Source of the DNA: Coptis chinensis
Lineage: Eukaryota; Streptophyta; Magnoliopsida; Ranunculales; Ranunculaceae
NCBI GenBank assembly: GCA_015680905.1
Contig: CM027379.1
Location: 33,312,501-33,376,500, forward strand
Length of the DNA: 64,000 nucleotides
Direction of reading: 5' to 3'
Position 1 is the first letter of the stretch; every line of letters starts with the position of its first letter. Under the pieces are notes generated by a model that saw only the letters and a list, made by a program, of their open reading frames with translations, did not search any database and was not told where the DNA came from. The position numbers and the translations under genes are program-made. Positions 29,631 to 42,803 of the stretch are shown here, in pieces.

Positions 29631-32483
29631 AATACCCCACGTTTTTCTTCACGAGTTGTAACTCAAACCCTTGAGGAAAACGGGTACGTCGCATACGAAG
29701 TTGCACAAAAGAAATTATAAATCTGGACCTGCCATAATCATGCCCCGAGCCTTGTATATTAGGTCAAACCTAGTATATGAGGAGCTAGCACAAGGAATCG
29801 AAATTTGTCAAATCCGGACATCCCAATTATTACAATGATCCGGACTTGGACATTAGGAACTTGGTGAAACCCGCACCTGCCGTTTCTTCCGGACTTGGAC
29901 ATTAGGAACTTCTTGAAACCCGGACCTGCCACGCTTTGTGATTACCCAGACCTGCCATGCCTTCCGGACTTGGACAAGTCAGCAGTACATACATCACAAA
30001 GACCCAGACTTGATTACCTTCCGGAACTAGCTACACCTTTTATAGTGACCCAAAATTAGCCATGTGCTAGAGAGAGAGAAAATAAAGATACCAATCTTAT
30101 TTTTTTATTCACTTAGATTGCATAAGCCTTCCTTCTCTTTCTTTGATTTTTGCCCCACCCAAATTCTCTTGCTTCCCCAAGCAAATAATTCTAATATATC
30201 AAAAAGTTCCAAATGGTTTTGCCCCAACAGCTCATCAGCTCATGTTCCAACTTAAAAGATTATGCCCCAAGGTTTGGAAATTTTGATGTTTTATGGTGCT
30301 GAAATTTTGATGACATTGTGTTGGATCCGAACATGTCAAACCAGCACATACTCATCCATCTGGAACTGACTAAACTTGGTCATGGGATTGGATGTCAAGC
30401 CCTACACTCACACATCCGAAATTGAGTATTCTTGGTCAAGAGATAAGAGGTCAAGCGGAAACCTCATCCGGAATTGGGAATATATAATACTTCGGTCAGG
30501 AAGTGGAAGCCAAACCACAACTAACCCATCTGGAATTGGGAATACTTCGTTACTTTTATTTGCTTGAATCAATTTTTTTAGCATACCCTAGAAGCTTGTT
30601 CTCCTTATATCAAAAAGTGAACTTTACTTTGTTAATATCTCCAAACTTCAGCACCCACCTACTAATCCTTGTTGCTGCTAGTTAAAGCTTTTCACCCCCC
30701 AATTCTCCAAACATATATTTTTCTCAATTCTATTAACCAGGAATAGAAAACAAAATTGTGTTCTTGTGCATACATCCATTTTGTCTTGATTTGCAATATT
30801 GTTAGAACTTGATTTTTGCTTCATCCAACGATTCATTCTTTTTTTTGTCAATTTTGTGTAAGAAAAACAAACTCGCCGTCAATGAAATTTTCCAGAACCG
30901 AACATTTATGTCCGACGTTGGCAACCGAGTCGTCACTTCATGGCCAATCACATGGTCAACCAGTTTAGGCCCTAACAGTTGTAGCAATTGTCTAAGCGCT
31001 ACCTTCTTGTATTTACAAGGCAATTTCATGTTCGTCACTCGACAAAGCAGTTTCAGATTCTTTGATCAATAAAGCAATTCCGAGTTCGTTACTCGACAGA
31101 GCAATACTGGGTCTTTCAATTGACAATGCAATTTAATGTTCATCACTCGATAAAGCAGTTTCGGATTTGTTACTTGACCCAACAATTCCGAACTTGGACT
31201 TTCTATAGAGGAAGTTGAGTTTTTTTACTAGCTAGGAAGTGGAGTTCCAAACTTGGAGTTCTTGACTAGCCAAGAAGTGGAGTTTCGATCTTGGAGTTCC
31301 TGACTAGCTAAGAAGTGGAATTATGAATTTGGAAAACTTCCAAACAAGCGAGAAGTGGAGTTACGAGACTAGTGATGAAGTGGAGTTCTGAACTTGGACA
31401 AGTTTCGAATGTGGAGTTCCAAACTAGTTAGGAAGTAGAGTTCCGAGCATGGACAAGTTCCAAACTAGCGAGTAAACTTAGACAAGTTTCGAACGTGGAG
31501 TGCATGACTAGCTAGGAAATGGAGTTCAATTCCTAACTTGGACAAGTTCCGAATGTGGAGTTCCTGACTAGCTAGGAAATAGTGTATTTCCGAACTTGGA
31601 ATTTCTAACTAGGAAGTGGAGTTTTTGTCCTACAATACTAGTCAGTTCTGAAGATCTAGCAACTCATCTTGTAGTTCCACTTCCATTCCATAAGAAGTGT
31701 GTTGATCTAGAAGTGAGCTCAAAGTATGTTCTGGTACTTGTTACCCATACTTACACGTTATCCAATTACTACAGAAGTGTTGTCATGTGTCTACTCCATA
31801 TTTGTATAAATAGTTTTGTCACGTGTCTACTTCCTATTTGCATAAATATGTATACACATATGCTCCTATTTTCTCTCCAATAGTCTCACATTCGACCGTC
31901 AAGGGAAAATGACAAAATAAGTGTCGAATTATATTTTATACAAATTTGTATTACGAATCTTAGAAAAACAAGGTTTTGTAGGAAAATAGGGTTTACCCTG
32001 TGTCAATTCCTGTAAACACATTTAGTTTTGTTAAGAAATAAGGCTTTGTAGGAACGTAGGGTGTGCCCCTGTATTATATCCTGTAAAGTCCTTTAATGAT
32101 CTGGTATCTAATGCATAAACTGACACTTATAAACATAAGACATTAGAACTGCTCTTAGGAGGAAAAAATCCAAGCTAAGTTAAACTTTCTCCATCACACG
32201 GAGAATAACACATGAGATCTTTCACTCATCATCCCAAGAAAGCTTTCTAAAGGTTCTGATACAACTTTGGCCAACATATGGGATTTATCACCCAACATCC
32301 AAAAAGTATCCTAATAGAAAATTATAAAAGAAACAATGCTCTAAAAAGAGAAATATAACTTTTATTGAAAATTAAGTGGCATAGATTATGCCCCCAGTGT
32401 AGTGGAAGTAGATCCAAATCTGTGAAAATTTTGTCTCTTAGAAACTAAGAGTAGTGTAACATTACTTGGAAATAGTACATGTT
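29631..32483. other. T1 internal region 3' of gag: degenerate short repeats, no genes
   Basis: Dominated by diverged repeats of phrases such as GAACTTGGACAAGTTCCGAA, GACTAGCTAGGAAGTGGAGTT (31200-31620) and CCGGACTTGGACATTAGGAACT (29830-29990). No protease, RT or integrase motif on either strand. The small ORFs are not credible genes. Confidence 0.6.
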
Positions 32484-33370
32484 AGCATCGGGATTCACCG
32501 CTAGAGGATCTTTCATCAACATCTTGTTCCTGGTTAACTTCAAAGATGATGTCCTCATAAGGATGAGTTAAAGTGGTAAAGTCCCTATCCGGTGGTGGTA
32601 ATTTACCACTTTCGAACATGTCACCAGTCTTCTGTCTCTTGGATTTATCATTATAGGAATTCTTATCGAATGAATTTTGTTCCGAATGTGGTCCTTCAGA
32701 CTTCCTATCATTATATGATTAGTAGAGCTCCTACTGGTAGGAGCAGAGGTGACACTGGTTATCACTCTTTTGTGGAAACATTCCCTATCCAATTAGTCAT
32801 ATTCCAATTCTGCATATTTGTTGATCCTAGCCTGCAACTCTGTGATGTTTGCATGCTTTTTTTTTCTTCAAAGATGTGTATAGACCATAAGTGGGATCTA
32901 ATCCCTTCCTAAAGGCAACTATGGCGAGGGTCTCATCGACGTTGTCAACATACAATTGAACCTCGTTGAATCTTTTGGTGAAATCCCTGATATGCTTGTC
33001 TTTTTGAATCTTCATGTCATCAGCGATCTTAGTGTATGTAAGGTCGGTTGCAACTGAATTTCACAATGAAATTTATGGATAGCTCCTTAAACTCGTGAAT
33101 GCTGCCCCTTGGCAGCTTTGTGTACTAGATGAGTGTTGAGTCTGTCAAACTTGAAGCAAAATACCGGCACAAATAATGATCTTCCTTAGAAAGACCCACC
33201 ATTGCTTGACGATAATTGAGCACATGAGATACCTGATCTCATTTGTCATTAAACTTAGAGAACTTCGGTGGTTTATAATCATAGGGGATGTATCCGCTCA
33301 CAACATGTCGTGAAAAAGGAGTTCCAATGTCTCCCTCGATTGCTGACTGAACAACTGACTCATCCATCTT
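32484..33370 (-). pseudogene. gag: Gag core of T1, broken
   Basis: Read on the minus strand, pieces in different frames carry the order of a Tat-type gag: GYIPYDYKPPKFSKFNDK near 33290, HVLNYRQAMVGLSKEDHYLCRYFASSL near 33200, SIHEFKELSINF near 33070, then the open 33015-32827 with IRDFTKRFNEVQLYVDN and AFRKGLDPTYGLYTSL. A C-terminal part ends near 32484 (KLPPPDRDFTTLTHPYEDI...). Several frameshifts and stops break it. Gag forms the particle shell. Confidence 0.65.
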
Positions 33371-34322
33371 GGTTGGCTACGAACCTCGCAGTTCCTTCAG
33401 TATTTACGCCTTCAGTTGCGCAAGAGTAGTCAGTTTATGAGTTGGAGTTCTCTTATTATTGTACCTCCGACCTGGACTCTTGTAGTTCTCATCTCGATGA
33501 TAATGAGGTTCAGGTTCCCAAGATCGAGTGGAGGAGTTTTCAAAACTGGATCGGGGAACTGAGGGACTCTGAGGAAATGAAGGTTCCCTTGGAATTGAAA
33601 GTTCGTACTGAGGGTGACCTTGAGAGTTGTGGATTCCGGGCAAACACATCTGGACGTCCATCCGCAGTACCTCGAGAACTTGAATACCAAGATAAGTCAA
33701 TTCCGTGTGAACTCGAGCATCGGGTTGGATCCAATTCCAGATTATAATCCAAATTTGGTTGGTCGCTATGGTACCCAATGGAGTAAGGGATATAGGGCAC
33801 AGGGATGTGACCCTTACCATGGTCAAAACTTGGTGGATGGAACTGCCCCTTCGAATTTCCATTAGTAGGCAACACCATTGGAGGTGAACGAGCAATAGGC
33901 AAGTTTTATAGACGTAAGCGAGAAAAGGAACGCTCCTTCGTATGGTAGTAGTCTTGGAAAAAAAGCAAACGAGACTCATATCGACCACGCTCAGCCATCA
34001 CAGCATCCATGATGACTTGGTTGGTTATGGCAGATTGTGGAGTATTATTGTTGGGCTCATCTTCTTCACACCCTTCCACAAAACGACAAGCTCCTCTACG
34101 TTCAGATTGTCTTTGAGCAATAACATGTGGGTTATTGATCTCATTATTCCCCTCATTACCTTGATTCGTGTTGGCTCTTGTAGTAACTACGATTTTGAAT
34201 CAAAGTGAAGAAAAGAATTATTTTTTAAAAAAAACAAAACACCCAAGAAAAATTAGTGGGCAAGAGAACCTAGAACCGAAAAAATTTCGACAAAGAAATC
34301 CAATCAATTCTGTATGGTAATT
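33371..34322 (-). pseudogene. upstream Gag region / leader of T1
   Basis: Overlapping open stretches on the minus strand (33988-33404, 33902-33540) are rich in Pro, Ser, Arg and His, with no recognisable domain; typical of the unstructured N-terminal part of Tat-type gag. No clear start codon can be chosen. Confidence 0.4.
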
Positions 34323-34339
34323 CCCCACAGACGGCGCCA
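34323..34339 (-). promoter_or_regulatory. primer binding site of T1
   Basis: TGGCGCCGTCTGTGGGG on the minus strand, two bases inside the 5' LTR. It starts with TGG, complementary to a tRNA CCA end, the standard position and form for a PBS. It fixes the orientation of T1. The tRNA species is not assigned. Confidence 0.85.
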
Positions 34340-34341
34340 AT

Positions 34342-35332
34342 TGTGTGATGATTTTTCCTAATCTAGAAACACAAGTATTTTGTGGATGATCAAAGAACAA
34401 TGAGAAGTATTGAATCAGGAAGAAGAAGAGATCTAGAAGATGATAAGTTGAACCACATTCTTTAATGGCTGCCTATGTATCCTGTGAAAAGGAATCAAAC
34501 TCAAAGTTTAGTTCAACTATTCTATTTATAAGAATAGATGAGGTTTCCCAATTAGTGCTTAACTAGGAGACCATCTCTTGTTAAGTCTCATCTTGACTCT
34601 TCTAGAAACCCCAAGTTTCCCAAGTAAAATAGGTCTCCCTTATTGATTTAAACAAAAAAAAAATATGTTTAGGTTCGGAGTAGTAGTTAGAGCTCCGAAC
34701 CTGGTAGTTGAGCTCCGGATTTGGAGTTTATAGTTAGGAGGTGGTTATACGAACCTACTACTCCAAGTAGTTCCAAAGCCTACGAACCTGCTCCGAACCT
34801 AGTAGTTAAGCTCTGGATTTGGAGTTCATAATTAAGAATTAGTTATACGAACCTACTACTCCAACTAGCTCTAAAGCCTACGAACCTGTTTCAAACCTAG
34901 TAGTTGAGTTCCGGATTTGAAGTTAATAGTTAGGAGTTGGTTATACGAACCTACTACTCCAACTAGTTCCAAAGCCTATGAACCTGCTCCGAACCTAGTA
35001 GTTGAGTTATGGATTTGGAGTTCATAGTTAAGAGTTGGTTATACAAACCTACTACTCCAACTAGTTCGAAAGCCTACGAACCTGCTCCGTACCTAGTAGT
35101 TGAGTTCTAGATTTGGAGTTCATAGTTAGGAGTTGGTTATACGAACCTACTATTCCAACTAGTTCCAAAACCTACAAACCTCCTCTTCTTGTTTCACTTC
35201 TGAACCTATGAAGTGAGAGGATTTGGACTTGAAGTGTGTTCTAGTACTTTATACCCACACCAAGACCGTATCCGAGCTTTAAGAAGATGCTGCCACGTGT
35301 TATATATATATTTGCTAAAATATGGACACACA
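34342..35332 (-). repeat. 5' LTR of T1 (991 bp)
   Basis: Same ends and length as the 3' LTR, differing at scattered positions. TATA-like CTTATAAATAG (minus) is near 34522-34532, close to the U5 end. Confidence 0.88.
34693..35180. repeat. 98-bp tandem repeat, five copies, in the T1 5' LTR
   Basis: Units start at 34693, 34791 and further 98-bp steps. Same array as in the 3' LTR, same copy number. Confidence 0.88.
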
Positions 35333-35337
35333 AGGCT

Positions 35338-38253
35338 AGATCATGATTTCCTTCGTTTTAATCACATTGCTTTAATAATTTTTATGTGAGATGACATCCA
35401 AGATAACGAGATGTTGGCAGTAAATTTAATGAAAGAATGTTATAATTATTGGATCCACCAATTGAGCATTAGGAAATTAAACCAGTTTAGTGAACAAGGA
35501 TTAGGCTCTAGATATATCTTTGCCGACCATTGCTAGTTTTGTGTTATAGAATTTCAACAAACAGTTAGTAATCTTAGATGAGGTTTTACTTGAAATACTT
35601 ATATATTTTGCTTTAACTCCCAAGTGTAAGAAATTCATCCAAACAATGGGTCCATCTAGCCACAAAGTATGATGTTCTTAGTAGCTTTAACCAAAGGCAA
35701 CAAGGATAGAACTTCTAATTGTGGTATGAGTTGTCTTGCTCTTACCTACATAATGAAGGTGTAGTTGGGCCTTATGTAGCTGCAATTGGGGTGGTGTAGT
35801 TTTGGGTTTAGCTTTTTGTCCCTTGGAATTTAACTCGTGTTACTTAGTATTGTTGCACAGGGATTAACATATCCTTTGTATCAAGTATCTAACTATTGCT
35901 AAAAAAATTGATGCTTCATTGAATCCCACATTGCTCGTATGAGATCTATGACTTGTGTTTCCCCTGGTTTTGTTATTCAATTATACATCTTCGTTGAGTA
36001 CTGAAGTATTGTAACAGTTTCTTGCAACCAGTCTATGGTTTTGAATTCAAATTCGCATATGCATTTAATTAAAATCTTGTTCATATGTTGCGTGGTAAAT
36101 TTTGTGGTGCTAACAAACTTAGACATGTCTCATGCCTTGACCATCTTCTTATACTCCATACAAATGTTTAAAGTGCTCCACATAGTGAATCCTAATATGT
36201 ACTTGTCCTTCTTTTGCTTTGGTTTCCTGTGAAGTTCAAGTTTAAATTGTGCTAGATGGAATGGTATCTACTGAAGAGCATGAAGGCTTGAGATTAATTA
36301 TTTAAATTGCTTCAAATATTTAATGTTGAAGAACAGGTGTGCTAACTGTTAGAAATGCCAATTTTACATTACAGTTGAATGCCATTATATTATACTTTTA
36401 GCAATGCTTATTTGATTTCATAGCTCCTTACTCTATGTTACAGTCTAGCTATATTTTTGCTTGTCATATGTGGTTTACAAATTTATTAAAATAGGATATT
36501 TATTCTGCTTATATAAGAGGCGTGGGGAGCCATCGGTTAAGTCATTCATGTCCTTTGTCACTTTTTTTTGGGTCTTTTTCTCTACTGTTTTAATTCTTTC
36601 CATTTTATCACATCTTTAATTGATAGGCCCCAGAGTAAACCCCACCAAAAAAATAAAACAATACTGACTGTTTCTCTTTCTTACCCGTGATCACATGTGC
36701 AAAAAGACTAGTAAACTTAATACCTAACTGCAACTTACATATAAAATAGTATACGCATTGACTAAGATCATATCATGGTATTTGTTAGTGTATGAATTGG
36801 ATAGTGATACTTGTTGGGTTTTGTATGTGTATAGCCATATGAGTTTCCATTTGAATCATCTAATATATATGGTTCTCCTTGAGAGTTATTTAGGTGGCTT
36901 GTGCAATCCCCTTGGACTATTTGATACTTTTATGTGGTTGTGATATGAGAATTTAGGTACAAACTTCATAGTTGTTACATATGGTACATAACATAGAAAA
37001 GACACCTATAAGAGTACGGTTATCATAAACTAGTTGCATGCCTGCCACCTATTACTTTTGTCTTGAGATAAAAATGAGTTTGTAAGAAATCTTTTTGCAA
37101 TGTATTTGTTAGTCTAGTGGTGAATGAACTTCTTATGTAGTGTATTTGTTTTTAGGTGCTTTGATGAAAAAGTAATCTATTTGTTTACATTAGTGATTCT
37201 TGGAGTGACTGTTCAGAGGAAGGGCAGGTGGAACTCCTATTGTTTGAGGAATGTCTTTCGTTATGCAAAGTGGGTTTGTCGAGTGGGTCTTCAAGGTATT
37301 TTATATGTTGCACTTTTACATTAATTCATCTTTTATTTTTTGGATGTCAATTTAAATTGTGTGAACATCTTAATTGTATCCTAGATTTTTTTTAATAAAA
37401 AATGTACTTTCTTTTTTAAATTGTGTGAACATCTTAATTGTATCCTAAAAATTGATCCTGGCTTGTCATTTCTGGCATACACTTTTAAGTGCTTGTAGTT
37501 TTCCATAAATGCAAACCCTAGGGTTCAAGAAGTAGCTTTAGAATGATTGATAGATCTAGGGAGTTGGATCGATTGTGTTTAACTTTTAATTTCCTTTTTC
37601 ATTTATGCTCTTGTTTAAGTATCATTTGAATGTGTTGAGAAATAGAAGTAGAACCTTATGTTTACCATGCTACCTTTGTAGTTGTTTACCATGCTACCTT
37701 ATTCTACTTGTTAGGAAGTGTTGTTGGACTGTAATATTATCTGATTTTAGAATTTTCAACTCTCTATAATCCCCAGGTAAGTAACGCTAACTTGAAAAAC
37801 TGCCTTACCGTTTTTAGTTGATTAATAAAGTTTTCTTCTTTCTTTGTGAAGGGCAAGTTTAGAGTTGACAAGTTCTTTTCACTTGGTGGGAGCTTTGAAG
37901 GTGCTTCATTTCTCCTAGACCGTGGATACTTGCAAAGAAGATATACCTTGTAGTTATATATTATTGCATTTTAAAATTGATAAGTGTGAAAGTTATTTGA
38001 TAATAATTTTGAGAGATATAAAGTAAATCGTGAATGTTCATCATGTGTACTTTGTAGACTATTTTTGAAATGTGAAATGGATTATTTAGCAATAGTGAAA
38101 ATTTCAGTGTTGATACCTGTGTATTTTGTAGATTAATTGCAATGTTTTTTAAATAAGTTGTATCTTGGAGAGTTCTATAAGGTACAAGACTGCAAAATGA
38201 TTGCTCATATAGCAAAATAATAATTACTATTTTTAAAATAAACTAAAACACGT
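35338..38253. other. 2.9 kb without a recognisable gene; one exon-like patch
   Basis: AT-rich, unlike the LTR elements. Near 37156-37297 a stretch is bordered by TTGTTTTTAG and GTATTTTATA, both splice-like, and encodes RCFDEKV...VTVQRKGRWNSYCLRNVFRYAKWVCRVGLQ in the plus strand, possibly a captured or host exon. No protein family recognised. Probably the internal part of the transposon whose terminus is 38254-38543 (inference). Confidence 0.35.
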
Positions 38254-38543
38254 TTACTGACGCCATAATGCAGTCACAAAGATTTGTGACGCAAGAACGC
38301 CGTCATAAATTTGTGACGCCAAAACACCTTCACAAACAAAGTGACACCATAATGCCATCACATATGTGAAAACGTCGTCACAAATTTGTGTCGCCAAAAC
38401 GCCGTCACAAAAATTACTGACGCCAAAATGCCGTCACAAAATTTATTGACGCAAATTGAGACGCCAAATTTCTGACGTCAAATAGGCGTCACAAAAATTA
38501 TTTGTGATGCCAAATAGGCGTCACAAAAAAAGCTGTTATGGTG
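38254..38543. repeat. CACTA-like terminal array of GTGACGCC/GGCGTCAC repeats
   Basis: About fifteen copies of GACGCC(A/-)AAA and (G/C)GTCACAAA in both orientations fill 290 bp, ending ...GCTGTTATGGTG. Read inward from the right the end is CACCATAACAGC, close to the CACTA of En/Spm-type transposons, whose subterminal regions carry just such repeats. Element G sequence begins right after it. The other terminus was not found. Confidence 0.6.
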
Positions 38544-40857
38544 GTATCCCCATAACGGGAGGAACTCATATAGGAGTTGAGTATGTTTTTATTTTTTTAT
38601 ATTAGTATAGATTAACCTTCTTTTTCAGGTGCTCCCATTTACAAGCACATTTCTATGGTACTCTCTATCCTTTATTTTCATTCCATACTTTGGGGACAAA
38701 GCATGATTCTATTTGGGGATGGTATAGAAACATGTTATAAATGTTTAAGCACATATTAGGTGGTATATTACGTATTAATTGTCATATAAAAATTAGAAAA
38801 GTATAAAAATCATAAATATAGTTTATACTATGCATTTAGTGATAATGGTATTGTTTCCTTCTCCATGATGATATTAGTCTAGAAATCTCACGTAGTACTT
38901 GATTAAGATTTAATTTTTGAAACTTAGATTAATATGTAGGTAATAGTCATTGCATCTTTTCATGAACATCTTGCATGAGCATCTATGGTTGTACTTGGTA
39001 GTATTTTTCTGAGACCTAGGTTAGAGTACTTATTACATATCCTGTGAGCATATAGCCTAAAAGCCTCATATGAGTTAAATATCTAAGTGATGACACAAGG
39101 GAGAAGTAAATTCCGAGTAGAGAAATAACACATCCACTTGCTTGATCACCATACCATATCCTAAGCAAGAATTTAGGCCCTCTTTGGATCGATATAGCCA
39201 GAAATTCTAACCAAAGTATATTTTCCACTAGTCTCCCCATTGAGCCTTTTCATTAGCCTTTTCACAAACCACAAATCTTTTACCCAATAAAACAAAACAA
39301 AATAAAAAAAAAAATCAGCCTACCTATCTGGATAAGTTTGAGAAATAGGATGAGTGAAGAAAAGAGAAGAGAAAAACCTGTGTAAACAAAAATTAGTTAG
39401 TTGCTTCAAAAGAAAAAGAAATAGAAAAAGAAAAGAAAAGAATGTTTCCATCCAAAGAAAAGAAAAAAAGAAAATAGAAATAAAATAAAAAGTTAGAACT
39501 CGAAAAACAGAATCAAAGGAGTCAAAAGCCAAAACAAAAGGGCTAAGGATGGAAACAAAGTATAGAAGCAAAGTAAGAACAATGTTTTCTCTAGTTACAT
39601 ATTTTGAAGACCCTATTATCTAAGACTTGTCTTTTTGAATATCCATTTCCTTCCTTCTTTAACCAACACCTACGCCCCGTATCACCTAATAAAGACCTCT
39701 AGTTTAATTAGGAATAGGTTGGTGTGATAGTAAGTGGTAGATGTGTTTGATCGACCTCAACTTCCTTGTGTTGTCATTGAGATTATGAGAAAGCGTGTGC
39801 CCACTGCACACTGGAGTTAGCAAACTTGAGTGGAAAAATCAGAGTGTTATGTGTCTTGACACATTCCTTGTGAGAACCTACTTAAGTACGCTACCCAAAA
39901 GTTTCAGAAATGGACTTGCCATTGCATTTCATAGCATAGTTCATTGTATAGTTGTTTATCTTAAGATGATTTGATTATTATGCATGTTTTAATTTTGGAG
40001 TTAGATTGATGATCCTTGTTTAATTGCTAGTGAGATGTATAGATTCTGAGATAAAATTAGGGGACAATTACTTTTATTTCATAGTCGTTGTAGTTTAAAT
40101 GAAGTTTGTGAGTATCTTCTCTAGAAAACTCTCATGAGTCTATAACTCGTCCACTAGGGAATTCCTAGTGGCTTAAGGCCTTATTAAATATGGTCAATGC
40201 AATCGCACTCTGCGAAATGAGATTAATTAGGACCATATTTTTTGCCAGTTATCTATTTTTATTTCTCATCTTTGTTTGAGGACAAGCAAAATGTTGTTTG
40301 GGGGTGGTTGATAAGCACCCAAAACTGTAGTTTAAACCTCTTAATAGTATTACATTTAGGCTAATTATTTTTAAAATAAATAAGAGTTAGTATAGCTTAC
40401 TTGTTTTTGTGTATTCCAAGTCTTGAAGTTGTTTATGTGCTTAAATATACCATTTTACGTGGAAAATGAGTCGAGATGATTGCTAGAAGAGTTCTATGTT
40501 TAAAGCCCAAGAATAAAAAAGAAAAAGCCTTTTCAAGCCCAGTCAAAGCTAGGAAGTCAAAGTCAATACAGGTAGAAAAAGAATAGAAAAGTTAACATAA
40601 CTTCAAATGGACGTATCTTTGGACTCGAGCCTCAGAATTGGGCCTACTTTATGTCAAAATGACCGGCTCGGAATAAGATTTCCAATGAACCCAGAATTGC
40701 CCCATTAAAAACTGTAAAAGTTAACAAAAAAGGCACTTAAGTAATTTCTAATAGTTGTGGCCTCTTTAGATTTAACCTAATTGAGTTTGGGCTCATATCA
40801 GAGGCCTAAAGTCGCCCTTTTCGGCCTATACACGAAAATTGAACCCTAACCCTCTTC

Positions 40858-40864
40858 TATATAA
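40858..40864 (+). promoter_or_regulatory. TATA-like box in G LTR
   Basis: TATATAA in CTTCTATATAAAAAGG. Same relative place as in the B LTR. Confidence 0.5.
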
Positions 40865-40902
40865 AAAGGATTAAGGCTAAACCAAACTTGACTACTCCCA
40901 CT

Positions 40903-42107
40903 AGATAGGGTTATATACATGCATACTATATATGTTATTAGTTATATGCATGTGTCTAATACTTTATCTTGTAGATGATATGGTGTGAACACACAGAAGA
41001 TCATATCATCAGTATCTTATAAAGTATAAGTAATCGTTCACAACCTAGATGGATTTGGACAAACCATTGGTACGGTTGCAGTATAATATGGTATTAATCT
41101 ATCTTGACTATAGGATTACACTAGTACACTTTGTGTGTATTGAACAGGACCAAGTGAGGTTGTTTCTCTTTATACTGACTATATAAGAGAACAAACGCCT
41201 CTGTTATTATGGATGCTTGTCCTTTTAATCCGGATATAATAATGGGCACTTACGTGCATTGTACATTGCTTTAAAGCATCAATGAGTGAGATTCATTTGT
41301 GAATCAACAAACTTGATGGATTGGGTAATGACATTGTATGTAAGGTGTGCTGTTGATTATGGAAGAAAACCGTGACCCGCAGGAAGTCGGGTTGTTGATG
41401 TCCACTTGAGGAGCTCAAAAAGATTGTCATGTAAACCCTGCAGGTGGATTTATTTCGACATGACAATGAGGTTGTGTGGTACTACTCAAGGACATAAGAA
41501 GTTGATTAATATAGTTGTCAGTAACTTGACTTAATCAACAGACATTCGATATCTTAAACACGGGGAGATCAAGGAGCATATAATATGGAGCCCATAAATG
41601 CTGATATGTAATTTGGGATTAGGGAGGTAGTGTAACAATGGCCTTTAGTGGGATAAGCCATTTGTTGACGGACTTGGGCTGTGTGTTCTGGGCGTACATG
41701 GGAAGCACAAACCCGTCAGGAGGCCCAACCTTAATTTCTCCTCATGGTCCCTGTTATATCCTATAAATAGAATCCTTCTTCTCTCTGGCCAAAATTAACC
41801 TTTTCACTATTCATATGGATTAGAAAAAGAGGCAAGGAAAGATAGATCCAAAATTGGATCAAGCTTTGTGGGAAAGAAGGGGATTGGTAGATCGTTGCCC
41901 ACACAACGTCCAATCTATTCTAAAGGAATACAACAGAAGATCAAGGGGTTGATTTCGGATTTGATAAAGCTTTGATTATCAGAGATTACATTTTAACCGA
42001 TTCTAAAAGGTATGTTTTCTATCTAAATCTGTGAACCCCATTAATTCCGTTGCGCGTGGGTTTTCACGGTTTGTAGAAATATTCATTCTGAAATAATGGT
42101 TCCTACA
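40903..42107 (+). repeat. solo LTR, copy 2 (1205 bp)
   Basis: Flanked by exact CCACT duplications (40898-40902, 42108-42112). Starts AGATAGGG (first base mutated from TG) and ends GGTTCCTACA. Similar to copies 1 and 3. TATA-like CTATAAATAG is at 41761-41770. Confidence 0.88.
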
Positions 42108-42803
42108 CCACTTTAGTTTAGTTGTAATTAAGGTTCTTTCTTTCTTTCTCCCTCTTTAGTTTAGTTTAGGTTTAGTTAATTAGTTTAGTTTTGTGGCCAC
42201 CATTAGAAACCTTCAATAAAAGCTTAGTTATTTATTTCTCTTTTATTCTTATGTCTTCAATTCATTGTTTAGTTAGTATGATTCCAATGACAAAAGGATA
42301 AACCTCCATTAAAGAGGGTTTATGAAGCCATGTGAGGATGATTAGTTCTTAGTTTATTATTGTTTTGCATAAAGAACTTCAAGTTCTTCGTTGTGAGTGT
42401 CTAGAGATAGAGCTCATAATGGAGAACTAGAGATTAGAAACCCCATCAAAGAGATTTGTGGGGGTGCTAATCTCTCTTGCTAGTCAAACAATGACTATAG
42501 AGATGTAGGTTGTTTGCTACGGATCAAGAAAGGCAATTCGATGACTAAACTAATAGCCAATCGAATCATGTAGTGGATTAACCTTCTCTAATATATTTAT
42601 TTATTGTTTTTATTATCTCATATTATACTCTCATTAGTGGATTAGTTTAATTAGTCTAAATTCGTACAAGTACGTGCAAGCAAGAGTGGATAACATGATT
42701 ACTCCCTTCATCTTATGATGTTGAGAGTATTATTATTGATTTATATTCATGATTTAGTATTGTTGAAACACTTGTTTTTACATCTATTAAAAAGTACTTA
42801 TCA

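Larger units (their letters stand above)
28640..35332 (-). mobile_element. Tat-like LTR element T1, complete ends, gag only (non-autonomous)
   Basis: Two direct LTRs of identical length (991 bp) at 28640-29630 and 34342-35332 flank 4.7 kb. The imperfect TSD is AGACT (28635-28639) / AGGCT (35333-35337). Orientation is minus: the PBS TGGCGCCGTCTGTGGGG lies inside the right LTR and the purine-rich GTGGGGTATTT inside the left LTR. Only gag remnants are found; no protease, RT, RNase H or integrase is visible. It must have been mobilised in trans, as in large retrotransposon derivatives. Confidence 0.85.
38544..42803 (+). mobile_element. 3' end of Athila-like element G
   Basis: Non-coding 3' region 38544-40308 matches 15550-17306 of B, including CATAACGGGAGGAACTCATA, GGGGACAAAGCATG with TTTGGGGATGG (38712-38722), and GAGGACAAGCAAAATG with the PPT TTTGGGGGTGG (40297-40307). 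The LTR follows. The coding part is absent, displaced by the CACTA-like sequence on the left. Confidence 0.7.
40309..42803 (+). repeat. 3' LTR of G, split by solo LTR copy 2
   Basis: Starts TGATAAGCACCC after the PPT and ends AAGTACTTATCA. Without the 1210-bp insertion at 40903-42112 it is about 1285 bp. TATA-like TATATAA is at 40858-40864, just before the insertion. Confidence 0.75.

Noticed and set aside
28640-35332. First reading of T1 as a plus-strand element
   Set aside because: The TGGCGCC PBS is adjacent to the right LTR on the minus strand and gag reads on the minus strand.
36035-36943. Hydrophobic small ORFs (60-65 aa) in unassigned DNA
   Set aside because: Random AT-rich open frames rich in Leu/Phe/Ile; no start context, domain or conservation to support them.
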